Shown: piece by piece, positions 32,878-47,109 of the stretch | Numbering within the stretch: the first letter of the stretch is position 1 | Layout: every line of letters begins with the position of its first letter | Assembly (NCBI GenBank): GCA_011800805.1 | Contig: MPNW01000232.1 | Span: forward strand, 110,571 to 174,570 | Length of the DNA: 64,000 nucleotides | Reading direction: 5' to 3' | Origin: Hirudo medicinalis | Taxonomy: Eukaryota; Annelida; Clitellata; Hirudinida; Hirudinidae | Notes under the pieces: generated by a model | What the model was told of the DNA's origin: nothing | The model's database searches: none | What the model saw: only the letters and a program-made list of their open reading frames with translations | Program-made: the position numbers and the translations under genes

Positions 32878-35800
32878 TCAACACTCGGTTTGGTACTTGT
32901 ACCTGAGGCCTTGGTGACGAGCGGAGACCTTCGTCGGGGGAGGAGTCTCCGGCAACTCGGGCGGGAAGCTTGCTTTGGAGGATGATTTTGGAGACTTGTT
33001 GAAACGAGATCGAGTGGACGAGGAGGAATGAGATTCGGAAGAGGTGGCGTTGGAGGAAGATGCCGAGGATGGAGAGGGGACCAACGACGAACCGATGCCA
33101 ATGCCGCTGCTGCAACTGCTGCTGTTGCTGCTCATTCCACTGCCTACATTGTTGTTGTTGCTGTTGATGTTTGTGGAGTTCTGTTGTTTCAGGGTTGACA
33201 ACAACACAGGTGGATGACTGTTGTCCTGCAGGTCTTTAGCAGGATTGGAAATGTTTCTATTGTTCGACGTTTTAGCAGGTGTCGGAACCATGTTCCTCCT
33301 TTTTCGGGCAGCATCAATGATCGAGGTTTCTTTCTGAATGGGAAGAGACTCCTTCAATTTTTCACCATTGGTTGATTTGATGGGGCATGCCCTCTGAAGA
33401 GATTTGTTTGCTTGGGTCGAATTGCCCAACAAATCATTCTTCTGAGAAACAAAACCATTTAAAATGAATTTGTTTTTTTCATTATCAGATGGACAGACAG
33501 AGCCACTCAATTCAATGCTAACTGTTTTTACTTCATTTCTTCCAGTTGCCATTGGCTTCGTGTTTGGAACAAGACATTGTGAATTTATTTTTCCAGCACT
33601 TGAAATTAGTTTGTTTGCATCATCAGGCAGTGGAGGTGGAGTGAGTTTAGTGCCAATCCTCGTTAAATCAATTTCCTCGTAGATCTGTTCATCATCTGTG
33701 GTCACATTACTCGATTTGATGGCCATGAACTGTTGAGATTTGTGTATTTGCTCGAGCCTCCTTGCACCAAAGGCAGTTCTGTTGGGTTGATTGCTGTAGG
33801 TTGTAGATCGTGCCGGCACGCTCGACGGCGTCAACTTTGTGGGCGGGGATGGAGGAATACTGCCGGCAGAGGGCTGAACACTGCAGGTCTGCTTGGGAAA
33901 GAATTTATAGTTAAATACACGTTTACCAAAATGCACACAGCCTTGAACTAACATTGTTTTCACTAAGATTCAAGAAGTCCTTGCCAACAGAACTGATTTC
34001 AAAGCCCTTCCAAAGGTCTTTTGTGGGAATGGCAGCAAGTCTCTCGCTCACTGTCCTGTTCTTGTAAATGACTTCGGGCGAGTGCTTGCAGTACTTCGAA
34101 TGGCGTCCTCTGCACGACGGGAGCAAGTACTCGTGAGGCTGATGGGGAATGTCATCATCACTTTTCGACTCCTCGGTATGTTCCTTATCCACGCACTGGT
34201 AATAATATGAACCAAGAGAAGGACAGTTAAAGTTCAGGCAGGAGTCATTGAGGCATAACTCTGGTTGAAGTTGATGATAGAAGTGGTAAGGATCATCATC
34301 ATCTCTTCCACCATTGCCACTAACATCATTTTCATCACTGCCAGGAATGACTTTCAAAGAATCAATATTCCTGAGAGCGTTATTGGTCGTGCTGACTAAT
34401 TGAGGACGAGAAATGTCCTTAGACGTGAAACTGAATCTTTTGATCGGCTCGGCTTTTTGACCAGCTGCGGACTCGCAACGAATCAGTTCCGAACGAGGAC
34501 GCAAGAACGTGTCGGATTGTCCGTCTTAAGAAATGACAAGCAGTAACCGACCGTTAATATTATAATTACTCGGCAAATAAATCGATCCTTCAATGTATCT
34601 GCTGAGAAATTATGCCGACAAAAAGACTAACCCGAGTTCTTTTTTTCCTCAGAATTCTGGATCGACGATCGAACCTTGAATGCTCGAGGGACCGTTCTGA
34701 AAGAATTCAATTTCTGAACCTGAGAGTTGCTCGGAGGTTCCGATCGACAAGGAACAACTTTTCCAGAACTGGTGGAAGCGACAGGTGCAGCTGTCAGTAT
34801 GAGAGGTGGAGGTCGAACTCTCTTTTGCCGAGGAAGCGTCGAGGTAGGTCCCTCCGAATTGTGCTCCTCTGAATCGAATAATTAATAATTCATGAAGTGT
34901 CTTTGATTTATGCAAATAAGAAAGAACCTTTCAAGCGATTCAAGTTAAGACTCTTTCAAATGACCATGAATTGTGAATAAATTATTTTTTAATTATTCTA
35001 CATTATCAATGAAATAAAACGAACGAATGAACAGAGGATTGCAACCATTTTAAGGATGCGGAACGTGGATAATTTCATCACCAACCTGCCGGTGTGATTT
35101 TGACAACGGGCTCGAGCCTGTTCATGGGGGGTGGATGGGGCAAGAGAACCTTCCGAGTTGGAATGTGTTGCTGTTGGTGAACTTGTTGAGGTTGTTGACT
35201 ACAATGAGATGTTGGCTCCAGGGTAACGATGGTGCTGGGAGCTTCCTTGGCCATTGTGGGATTGCTCTGTCTGACGGACCTACCACGTCAATGCAACTAA
35301 ACTAATATAACGTAACTAAAATACATTATAAATTTAAAAAAATCGATTTTACACGAACAAACCGTCTAAGAATTAAAAATATCATTCCCACTGCTTACTT
35401 GTACTTTTCACCAAAGTGAATGAGCCAGGTCTGTTTGATTGCTTTCTTGTTTCTGAATACACAAACGACGACAAAGACCAGGACGGGTACAACAAAAAAG
35501 AAGAAGAGGCACAGTCCTGTCACGAGGCTTCCACTTTCTGCAAGAAGAAGAGTTCAAGTAGTTTGGTCGATATAAAGGAACCTGCTGATGTTGATTAAGT
35601 GGATCCACGATGAGATTAATGGCACTTTAATTCAATTATGACAAATTATTAACATAATTCCAATAATAACAAACTTATAAATAAACATTATTCAGAGATT
35701 CTATGCAACTGAAATTGGCAGGAACAAGAATCTCTCGTGTTCATGGAGACTTCGAATGCCTGAAACAGGCAACTAACGATTTTGAATAAAAATAGGGTTG

Positions 35801-38800
35801 CTGTGGATGCTGCCGCCATGACCGGCCTTGTCGCAAAACTGCGGAGCATAACCCGGGTCGCAGTGACACTGATGGAGGCTGTTGCAGATCTGCAAGTTAT
35901 TAGAATTTAATTAATTTGCATAAAAGTCGAATCACAGCCTCGCAACGAAGTCCCGATCGAAATTAAGAAACATCGCAAAAAGCCGACTTACTCCCTGTCC
36001 GTGACAGTTGGGACACTTCTGCGGAGACACGTCTTCGACGAGCTGACATTTCTGATTGATGCACATCTGAAGGACATTAGAAGGATGACATAAACAGCAA
36101 CATCAGATAAGACAACCTTTGTGGACGGACAAAAGACTTTTCGTTACCTGACGATTCTCGTCATCAACTTTGCCCGTCACCACTTAATTCTAATATTATT
36201 ATTATTATTTACTATTATTATTAATTTACAACTCGTAATAACGTGTCGTAATAAATATTTCTAAATACAATAGCAAATAAAGATAAAGCATACCAAACAT
36301 ACCATGTTGTCTCCACATTTGGCGCCATCTGGAACCATTCCGGGATCGAGGATATCGAGACCCACGTCGAGAATGACTCCTTTGCAATCTTCCCTCATTC
36401 CGTTCACCATGACGTGGGTGTCTGGAAGAGTGTAGGCGAGTGCTTCCTTCCAGAACATCAGCTTCTCGTTCTTGTGATGGCAGTGCAGCATTCCGCACAT
36501 TGCATCTCTGAAACAATGGAAAGAGTTTCACAGACGAAAGGCAAAATTCTAATTTGCTGCATCCAAATGTTCTGCTCCTTACAACTTGAACATTCAACAA
36601 TGAAATAGGCTAAATATTAAAACTAATCCAATCAACCAATAGAATACTTGCGCATAACAAAACCACATAATTTGTAATAACATAAGGCAAGAAAGATCTA
36701 AGAGCTGCACGCTCTTGCATTCACAGTGCAATCAGAAGGTAACCCACTTTGGTTCGCACTTGACAAAGGACTTTCCGTCGAGCCAATTAAAACCGCAGTT
36801 TCCGTTGGAAGTTCCAGCGACATTTTGTTCGAAGCAGGCCTTGTGAGAGGCTCTTCCAGTTTTGCCCCACAACAACTGACACTGACTGTCCTGACTCGAA
36901 CATTTGCCATTGTAGCAGTATGAGCTCTTCTGGAAATTTCATTCGCAATTCCATTTTAAATCCACTCTTAAATTCATTGACTCCTTTTTCTTTTCAATGA
37001 ACAAAAATAGCCACAAAATTAACTGAACCAGCAATTACTTTCAAAATAAAAACCATCAAAAGAAATAGTTTATAAAGTGTGCCCCATATACTTAATGTTT
37101 CTCTCTTGGTGAGCGTTCTAATTAGTTCGTGACACACACACACTCACACACACGCACGATGCACCACACGTACGTTGCTTTTTCAACTTCAAGGACACTT
37201 TGAAGCTATCAAGCAGCCATCAAAGACACGAAGAACCACCTGCAAGGAAGACGTACAAGGATGCCCGTTGTAAACAAACACATCGTCGGGACAGTGCTCG
37301 CTCATTCCACTGCAATATTCGGGGAGGTCGCACTCCGATGCACTCGGTCTGCACTCCGTTGCTATGGGCTTCAGCTGCGAGAATTGAAAGAATTCAAACG
37401 AACACATCTAATATATACTTTAAATAACAAATATGATGATGATGATGACGACGACGACAACAACAACAACAACAACAATGCATGGATACCCTGCACTTAT
37501 TGAGGTCGCAACATTTCCCCATTGAACAGGTGGCATTCTCCATGAGGACGCACTTCTCAGCGTCACAGCACTTGTTGTCGCAATCCTGTTGTCAAAAACA
37601 AAGCCAGCATTAACCTCGGTAATCCTATCTCCATACTACGATTAGTTGGGCTCTCCAAACAATCTCCACATATAATAAGTTATAACATAATCACAGCTAA
37701 CATTAAGGCAAATGTTAACACCAATTCGACAGCAGTTAATGACAGCAGAACCTGAGGCAGTCCACAGTCGCACTGCTCGCCCTCCTCCACGAATCCGTTG
37801 CCACACATGGGACCCTCTATGAGCTTCTCAGGGGTGTTGTGCAGGCAGTAGTCCATGCCCTGGTGGAGGGCATCTGCAAGCTGCTGCTTCGAACAAACCG
37901 ACCACTTTGTGGGGTTCTTCTGGCCACTTGTTTGACGACGACATAATTGTTACAATTTTAAATTTATAATTTCAATCAAAACAACATTAGGTTAATATAT
38001 TTATTCATTAATATCTTCCTAATGGACAAACCCACTACTGGATGCCATGATGCATCTGCTGTCGGGACACCCGCAGGTCTCTGTATCGTGCGTTAGGCCG
38101 AAGTTGTGCCCCATTTCGTGAGCCACTGTGGTAGCCACAGGGCCGACCAGTGGACTGTGATCCTGAAGATAGTACATTGAAATGGATGTTCTCAGATTAT
38201 ATGATCTAGTTCTCCAAACGTTATCATTACAAAGTCGCACTAACAAGATTGACCCCTCCCGAATATTGCCAAGTGCATATTGTCATGATGGGAGCTTTGC
38301 CCACCACTCCTTCCCCCAGTCTGTGGCCCCTGAAAAGTGGTAACAAGTTATGTTCTTTAGTTAAGCAGACCACGTTTACTAATTCATGATGAGGTCCTTT
38401 AGATTTATGTTAATTAATTTCACAAATTAATTAATTTACAAATCATACAATCTCAGAAGGATTAATTCTATCTACAGAGTCATATGACATTGTAAGTGCT
38501 TGTTTTTTTAAATGTTTAAAATATGATTAAAATTGTTTCAAATTGCATTGCGAAGGACCGACAGTATCAGTTGAGCATTGTCGTTGTGGTGTTTCGGGCT
38601 GATGTTATGTCTCCGATATTCTAAGAAGTTGTTCATGGTCTTGTCTGCGTTCTCCACGATGTCAATCAAATCACTTTGAGTCCACACCTCGACTCCAACC
38701 AGCGACACGTAAATGTTCAGAGGCCTATATAGCTAAATGGTTTATAATTATTAATTGTAATAATAATTATCATTATTGTTATTATTCTATGATCTGACTA

Positions 38801-41800
38801 AATTTACAATAATTTACTTAATAAAGCAGCAAAACTAATGCATAACAAAATATTGTTATAATATTATATATTATATATATTGTTATATATATTATATATA
38901 TTGTTATATATATTATATATATTGTTATATATATTATATATATTGTTATATATATTATATTTATTGTTATATATATTATATTTATTGTTATAAATGAATC
39001 ACAATCAGCATAGAGTGTGGATTTTATCCACTATTTGAATTCATGTTCCAACAATGGAATAGGTGTCATGGCTCAAAGTAATCGTGAATTAGGCACCTTG
39101 ACAAGTTCTCAGGAGTGATTAAAAGTGATCAAACAAATAGGAAGTGTTCCCTCATAAAGACAAACAATCTAAAACATCACAGAGGAAGCAAAAAGCAGAT
39201 GCAAATCAACGTACGGAGGACAACTTTTAATGATTTCAAAATGTCTTTTGGGTTAAAATTAATTTAAAACCAAGAAACTTTAGTACGTTACAATCTCATA
39301 CATGGAATTCTCATCTTTTACGCAAAATCTCACGGCTGCATAATTGTTTTTGTTCCTCCTCTTCCTCCTCTTCATCATCATCAGCACCATCATCATAAAT
39401 TAGTTCTAATAGATCAACCACTTTTAAAACAACAAGTACTCACTGAGCTGACAATGTTTACAATGTCCTTAGTTCTCCTGATCACTTTAGAAACATCCCT
39501 GCCCATCATAGCGTACTGAAATTAAAATACACCGTGCATAGAAATGTTATAAAAGAGAATAACATGCAATAAAAAAAAGATTACATTCAACAGAATGAAA
39601 AATTTCTTTAAAAAATCAAACCTGGGTATAGTCATTAGCGATATAAAGTTCAACGAGCAGAGTTTTGTCGTCTGCATCGTACGGCCACCTAATAGCCCTC
39701 TTCTTTCTCTGAAAGCAACAACCTCAATTTCAGGCAGTTACATTTCTGGTTTTAAAAAAGGCACTTTAAAATTAATAAAAAATTTGCCTAAAACCTTCTT
39801 TGAGAGATAAAATTACTCGTTGAATGAAATCTGACGGAAGGAGATGGAGAAGCAAGACCCACACCATCGAGGGGAGTGGCCAAATTAAATTAAGTTAAAG
39901 GTCAAAGTGTACACAACACAAATTCGGACACCTGTTGTCACAACCATCCTGTGCTAAACATCAACCTAGAATGATTGGACGTATCTTTTTAAGCCCGATG
40001 AATCATTCATCTAAGAAAAAAATCAAACAGATTATTCGAGTGAGAGGAATAGTCTACCGCTCACATGTCAGATAAATTGAAGATTGTCTACATTTATAAT
40101 TCTTATCCCATCAAGACACGAAGAAGTAGATTCCAAAAGTAGATTCCAAATATCTCTGCCGGAATCAAAACAAGACAGGTCGTGTGATTTATGTCCTGGA
40201 AACTCTGGAGAACATTGTAAAGAGAGGAGAGATGCTGAAGATTGATCTTGAGCTTCATTTCACAAGCAAACTTCCAATCAAAATTTCACGCAAGAGATAG
40301 AACCATTTGACGAAAGATTTATCTTCATTTAATTTGTATGACATGTTTGAAAATGAAAAACAAATTACATTCACTCTCTTGAATTTTTTTAAAACTACGA
40401 TCACAGATGAGGGGTGGAATTAAGATGGATGACTCGTCTGATGGGTCGTTGTGAGTCGTCAATTAAGCATCAACAAGCATCTCACTTTACTGTCTGCACA
40501 GAAAAGAAAATGTTTAACGCAACAAAATTAACGACAGTAAGTGGCAGGAGGCAACGCAAAATAAATGTTATAAAAACCAAGTTGGTGTGTCTGCCTAGCA
40601 TTTGAATGAGTGAGTGGGACATTCATTTCACTAGACCCCCACCTCACCTAAGTTAAATGTACTTGGAACAATTTGAAACCCATGTTTACACAGTGATGGA
40701 GTTCTCATCAGCACCATGGTGTAACTTAATCCCACGAATTGATTTCAAATAAACTGGCAACTAAAGACTACCGTTCGTAGGTCGCACGGCCCGTGAGCAC
40801 GAAATATATTTCAAACTTTCAAAATAAATCTTGAAAGATAATCTTTAAAGCGTGACCGAGATACAACGAGGACAAAAAGTGGGAAATAAATTTGGGACAC
40901 GATTCTATTTGTTTTTCTGAATTTTTAACTTCAATATTCGGTTGGGTCGGAGGAACTTGCCAGTGCCGTGGCAACCTGCCGATGCCATTTTCAAGCAATC
41001 TTTGAACAGTTCAACTTTCAATTTCAACAATTCGACTAACCTTCCTATCTTTAGTTAGATTCCTGAATTGTGAATTAAAGGCCTTTACATCCATGTAGTC
41101 AAACCCTGCAACAAATGAGTGTATTTTACGAATTGATTCAAATTAATAACCGCATTAATGATTAGCCACGGCAAATGAATCAACTATGCGTTTAAAAATT
41201 CATTACACAAACAGCCCAACAAATGCATGTTCGAAAAGTGGGACGTGAAAAGAGGTAAAAACGAGTTGAAGTTAATCAAAATTTGTTTAATCTCAATACT
41301 GAATCAGGCATAATTACGTGCAACAGTGGTAAAAAAAAAGTAGGAACCAGTCACCAAACCAACGTACCGCAAGACACGTTTTTAGGCAGGGCATCAGAGT
41401 TTCTGAAAATGTAATGGAGTCCAAGATGGAGAGATGGTGACGAAAACAATGACGGTGGTTCTGGTAAAGTTGTTGTTGGAGATGATGATGATGATGACGA
41501 TAACGATGAAGTCACATTCCTAATTGACGAACTCAACATTGGTGGCACTTGAGAAGTTGAGGGATGAAATGATGCTGTCGATGAGAAGGACATTGGCAGG
41601 GATGATGATGATGACGTTAAGTGGGACCCCAGACTCGAATAGGGTATTTGAGCAGGTTCTATGTGGTAGCCTTCATCGTGAGTTGTGAAGTATCCGCTGG
41701 AATATAAGAATTTAGCAACCATATAATCAATAAGGAATGCAATCAGGGACGTCATTTGGAGTGGGAGAGGCAATGGGGCAACGACCCCCTTCCCCCTGAA

Positions 41801-44091
41801 CCCTTTTACCCCCCTTTTCACTTTTGGCTAGAAACAAAAAAGGTCATCTCTTCAAGTTGTGCAAGGGTTTGCCCCTTGAAAAAGCTGAAATGACGTCTGC
41901 GAATGAAATTAATAAAATGAGATATGAACATGATCAGTGTAACCTCAGACAAGAAAAACCAACATGGATTTAATCACGTGTCAAAAAAAAAAACACGCCC
42001 AAGAACAAAGTAAACGACTGCTTTATTTTAATTGCATCTTTGCCTAAGGAAGTGACTTTATTAAGAGAATACTTGATACAGAGAAAGGCCTTAATTCGTG
42101 ATATCGCTGAGGTGCGCTAAGAGACAATAATTCCGTTGATATGTTGGCAATTAACTCCATTTATGAATTGTTTGACTGGATAGGAAATATCCCCAAGCAG
42201 AGATTCGCTCGAAACAAGTCAAAGACAATTCCTCGGGGAAATGCTTTTTGTCTACAATTTGAACATCATTGCCTGAATAAATTGCAAATTATTTCCTATT
42301 GTAAGTGACTCATCTGCTCAAATTATTTATCAGATTAAAGGCAGGAAACAGTGTTGATAAAACCAGACAACAACAATGGTCGTGTGGAGATCATACACCA
42401 GTGATGTGCAACTGAAGCTTTCAAAACGCCAATGCTGGATCAATCAAAGTCACAAAACCAGTCCAAGTACATTGACGAGTTGTTTTACATGCGTGCCAAT
42501 TAAGGTGCTGAGACACAACAAAGACTATCACATCCACAATGCTTGCTCAATTATAACTGCATTAAGTCATGCTAAAATGCTTATGAACCAATAATGAAGC
42601 ATAATAATGAATCACTAATTAACTCTCAATGTTATAATTCACTCATAATTATCATAATGCATTTATAATGCCTTTAAAAATTACAATCACAATGCTTACT
42701 GAATCAATGTTGCCAAAATCATGACACTTACCGGAGGGTACCATGGCATAAACTCAGGGCTGCCAGGGAGTGTCCGTCCCCCACAACATGACCATTATAG
42801 TAGCAATTATAACTTGTCTAAAAATAAATTTAAGCACACTCAACTACAGAATGCAATAAGACATTAAACAAACTTCAAAAAACCCAAGAAAAACTTTTAG
42901 TGGCTCCAGTTTTCAAGAGATGACATTTGTCATTACTTATAACTCAGACCTCAGACAAGAGTGGATTAGAAAAATTACAACAACCTATGAGAAGCATTGA
43001 ACATTCTGCAGTGAAATAGTAGCATAAAGACTTCATAAGTAACTTTAAATATCTTCAAAACTCATATTGGATGACCAAGTAATTTCTTCAAAAATTCATA
43101 GCAAGATTTGTGCATACAATCTAGATTGTCTTTAAACAAAAGTTGAAAATCAACTTCATTCAACCCCATGAAAGGATAGGGAAATAAAATTCTGCCAGAG
43201 ATATGCAAAAGGCATCCCACTAAACTACAAATATCATCATCAAAGTGAGTCTTAAAATTAAACATGGATATCTATTTCATCAGAATTTTAGATAGTATGG
43301 TTTTAATACTCAACAGTATCATTTCAGCTTACATTAGAAGGGTGGTATATCTCTCCAGTCTCATTGATAGATTTTTCAATGTACACTGTCCCAAACAGAT
43401 CTCTGCAAAATTATTTATCAGGAATAATGTTTGTGGTTTAAGAGCTAAAACAAATCAATAATTGAAAACATATGAATCTTGTTGTCAACTTACTGATTCA
43501 GTGTCAAATTGATAAGAAATATTTTCTCAAAGGCAGAAAACTTAGCAAAAACATTCCTAGGATAAGGACCATTCTGTATACCAAAAAAGATTAAAAAAAT
43601 AAATGAGCCCAAAAATACTATGTCTTTAAGAAAGATATTAAATCATCTCATTAGATGCAAATAACATGTATTTCAATTAAACTTCCAGAATAATTATGAT
43701 CAAACTCTGTGTCTTGTAATAATAACGCAAACTTAGTCTAATACTTAGTGCATCAATAAAAAAATGTTTATTCGAAGTCACAGGAGACAAACCTAAATTT
43801 AATTAAGACTGAAAATGATAAAGAAGCAAGAAATGAGCAAATGTTTGGTAATGAACTCACCTCAAAATTGATCAATTGCCTAGTTTCAAAATCAAATTCC
43901 GGAATAATTTTTTCATGGTAACCAAATTCAGCAAGCAAATCTTTACTGGCCAATACGCATATAAAAAGTTCTGCAAAAAAACAAGAAGCCCATAACAAGT
44001 CTTTGGGTTTTGCAATGATTTGAAGAAATGTTGCAGACTAAAACCACAAACCTATAGTCGCGCAAAAAATCACATCAAGAGCTATTAACAT
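32878..44091 (-). CDS. ADAM family metalloprotease-disintegrin (meltrin/ADAM9/12/19-like) with long cytoplasmic tail
   Basis: Type I membrane sheddase. Exons: 44052-44091, 43861-43970, 43494-43573, 43333-43402, 42732-42817, 41368-41696, 41041-41105, 39622-39708, 39444-39515, 38563-38732, 38245-38329, 38032-38162, 37752-37926, 37490-37585, 37240-37374, 36748-36929, 36303-36507, 35992-36066, 35778-35889, 35399-35537, 35086-35270, 34632-34868, 33953-34524, 32878-33888: 1482 aa, all phases closing. Signal peptide about 1-20; prodomain to about 264 with [14 protein letters not shown] and a Ser-rich insert; furin site RKKR at the start of exon 8; active zinc motif [12 protein letters not shown] (about 413-424); disintegrin domain ([25 protein letters not shown]); Cys-rich region; EGF-like CHGQGICNS; TM at about 773-793 ([20 protein letters not shown]). 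The tail of about 690 residues is unusually long, with SH3-type proline motifs. Confidence 0.94.
37132..37156. repeat. Short (CA)n repeat
   Basis: Imperfect CA dinucleotide run in the ADAM intron between exons 15 and 16. Confidence 0.8.
37433..37480. repeat. GAT/GAC/AAC trinucleotide repeat in ADAM intron
   Basis: Compound (GAT)n(GAC)n(AAC)n tract ending about 10 bp from the exon 14 donor of the ADAM gene. Confidence 0.8.
38851..38993. repeat. 21-bp AT-rich minisatellite in ADAM intron 9
   Basis: About six copies of a 21-bp unit of the form ATTGTTATATATATTATATAT, with small changes in the last two units. The unit is nearly self-complementary. It lies between ADAM exons 9 and 10. Confidence 0.85.
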
Positions 44092-44636
44092 CTTGGAGGA
44101 TCAACTTTTTCAATAACCATTTCTGTTAGTATAGCCCTGAGAATGCACGACACGGCCGTTTAATAAATCTATGACAATTTATGGATAATATAAACACAAA
44201 TACTAATGGTGTCCAAAGCTGTTACAATTTTGTGCAGTATTAACTCTAATTTGTTATTTTAATAATCTTTGCAGTTCTTTAATGACTTTCTTAGAAAATC
44301 ACATAAATTTGTTTAAAACAATTTTTATATATTCTAAAATAAAAATATGACTGTAGTAACTACATATTTAAAATAATATTACAGACTTGTGCTTGCTTAT
44401 TAATGCCTTAGGCGTCTTATCTGGAGAGCTCCAATGGCTTATTGACACAGGGGTCCTTGTTTTCCCGGTTTCTCGTAACAGATTTTCAGTGGAATTAATA
44501 GGACAATTTGGGCGTCGACCGCACAAATTTGCCCAATATTAACGGTATAAATCCATGCTTGGTAGTCGGACATTCGTTTGTTGCTAGAATCTTGCCTTAT
44601 CAGCTGAGATAATTTCTTAAATGTGTACTAAACGCT
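44092..44636. promoter_or_regulatory. Head-to-head promoter region, ADAM (-) / RNF103 (+)
   Basis: Only 545 bp separate the two start codons, so both promoters and both 5' UTRs must lie here. It contains no ORF. This is a candidate bidirectional promoter. Confidence 0.55.
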
Positions 44637-47109
44637 ATGTGGATAAAAATATTTCTTGTTAGTTTCTATTTATTTGTTTTGTTTGTTTTGTCTCGTATCA
44701 TTGAAGCTTTTTCCTATTACCAAAGTGGATACTTTTCTAGCCACTTAATTGACCCATTTACATTAAGTGTTCAAAAATTGAAAGCCATTTTAGACAACAG
44801 AGGCGTTACTTATGTTAGTGTAATTGAAAAGCAAGAGCTATCAGACCTTGTGGAAAGCTCAGGTTGGTTCTTCGTTTTCGTCGATTATTATTATTGGGTA
44901 AATTGGTTTCTTTTTGGTACAAGGGGAGCTGACACATGGTGAAGTGACATCGATTGATCTTGATACCATCAGCTTGTTGGAAAATGATGATCTGAGTGAA
45001 ACTGGGACAATAAACTTTTCTTGTGGGGCTCATTTCCTTGAAAAGGTGGAAGATACAAAAGATAGTGTTTGGCTTGTCCAGGTTCTACAAATTGGTACTC
45101 CAAGATATGGAAGGAGAAAAATAAGTAATTTTCGCTGGAAGCATTTAATCAAGCACTTATCTCGATTTGGGATTCAAGCAGGAATCTTTAATTGCGTTTT
45201 GGATCCTGAGTAAGTGATTAAGTGTTTTGTTTAAGCATAATTTGTTCTCATTTATTCTCATTTCAAATGCAGATTTTGTGACAAAAAGGGATGGATCAAA
45301 GATGAAATTATCCTGGCTATGCCAGAGGGATATTGTTCAAAGGACAAAGTAACTATGAAACCTTACAAGGGTAGCCAGATGGAACCGATGGCCGTACTCA
45401 ATTGGATTAATTCGGAATTGTCGTTGAGGGTTCAAAAAGTGAGCAGTGTGAACGAATTGATGAAACTCTGGTTAATGTACGATGATACAATTCATGGGAA
45501 CCATTCCAACCTCACAAAGAATGATAATTGCCAGGAGTATGTCAGGGTCTTTCTACTTTCTTCGCTCACGGTCCCTCCCATGTTCTTTTCGGCATTGTCG
45601 GTAAAATTTTCGGGAAGGGTGAAGTTCGGTATCATTGACAATGAAAGCAAAGAGAAGCAAGAAATGGTAGATCTGATAACGACCGAGGTTCTCCACGAGG
45701 CCGGGACAATAGATTCTCTTAAAATTAGAACATCATATTTTATTGCCACTCCAGAAGAGGTAAGAAGGTTTGGATTGAAGCATGGGGAGCATTATAACTA
45801 CAAGTCTCTCTTCAGTTCGCTGCAATCTATGCATCCAGAAGCTAATGACATCTTTAAATTCAGCCTTATCATCATCAGTGTGGCATCTTGTTTTGACTTT
45901 GTGTTTTTTTCCCACTTGAGCCTTTACAAAATAGTCATTGGTGCACTTTGGAGTCTCTTCAAATGGAATTTGATCCTAATTTTTTGTTGGATGGCCATGC
46001 TTGGGGTTTTCTGTACCTTCCGTCAAGCAGATGCCATCCTCAACGTCCTTCTTTTGCTCATAAGGACGATCAGTTCATCGGATCCATTTAATCGACTGAG
46101 AAGTGATTGGCTATACTACTTGCAAACCAAGAATGGATGGGTTGTTCCCTTTGTTACCTTCTCAGTGTTTTATTTTCTAGTCTTTATTGCCCACAAAAAA
46201 CTATTTGCCTTCTTCAGGTCAACTTCGTCTTCCACTCAAACTTCATCCATTTTCTGGAACTTTGGATTTTGGGAAACTCAGATCAGCAATTTGCTGCAAC
46301 CTCTATTTGCCACCTCGAGTAGGAACACTGGGACCGATTTGAGCTATGACGATGATCACTCTTCGGATTATGACATGATGGAGATGTTTATCGAGAGATT
46401 GGCCATGCCAGATCTATGGTTAAGGCCCATTATTTCTCTTCAATATTTGCATGATCTGCCAATCTGGAGGTACACGGGTCATCGAGCAAACAGTACACTC
46501 AGCAATGAGTCAGATTGTTCCGAGGAAATCGAGGAGGCTATGCCACATTTTGATGATTCCTCTGCAAGTGAACTTAACTTCAGCTCTCAGCCATACTTAT
46601 TCATCTGTGAGAAATGTAGAGCAGCACTCCATCCCAGTAAGAGAAAGGCCACTTCCAAAAACAAATGCAAAGAAGCAAGAGACAGACAGGCTTCACTGAG
46701 GATAACTTCCTTGCAGGCAGCCAAATATTTAATGGATGGAAATTACAAATGCATGTGCAGACACGCAGAACAAGGAACCGAAGGAGCGGAAAGTTTGGAT
46801 GATGATGCGTCTTATGTTAGCCACCTTCAAGAGGAAAAGATGAGGGAACATAGAAAGTGGACAAAGGTAAATGATGTCTCAGATTACCAAAATGGAAATG
46901 TGCCAAAAGGCATAATCATGGCGTCTGAGTGCTCAATCTGCCTGGATAGCTACAAGAGAAGGGACATGCTTTGTGGCCTGCCTTGTGGACATGCATACCA
47001 TCAAAACTGCATAATGGGCTGGCTCACCAGAGACAATCATTGCTGCCCTGTGTGTAGGTGGCCTGCCTACAAAGCCAAACCCTGTCGCAAGCACACTCTC
47101 TCAGATTGA
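44637..47109 (+). CDS. RNF103: RNF103 (KF-1) ER-membrane RING-H2 E3 ubiquitin ligase
   Basis: ER-resident E3 ligase implicated in ERAD. Exons 44637-44862, 44924-45209, 45273-47109 give 782 aa. The start MWIKIFLVSFYLFVLFVLSRIIEA is an N-terminal membrane segment like that of vertebrate RNF103. Other shared blocks are LSRFGIQAGIFNC, PPMFFSALSVKFSGRVKFG, a group of four or so TM segments (about residues 350-480), ERLAMPDLWLRPII and LPIWRYTG. The C-terminal RING-H2 (CSICLDSYKRRDMLCGLPCG, HAYHQNC, CCPVCRWPAYK) has the C3H2C3 ligand set intact. Introns are tiny (61 and 63 bp). AATAAA is at 47662-47667. It is slightly longer than the human protein (about 685 aa). Confidence 0.95.
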
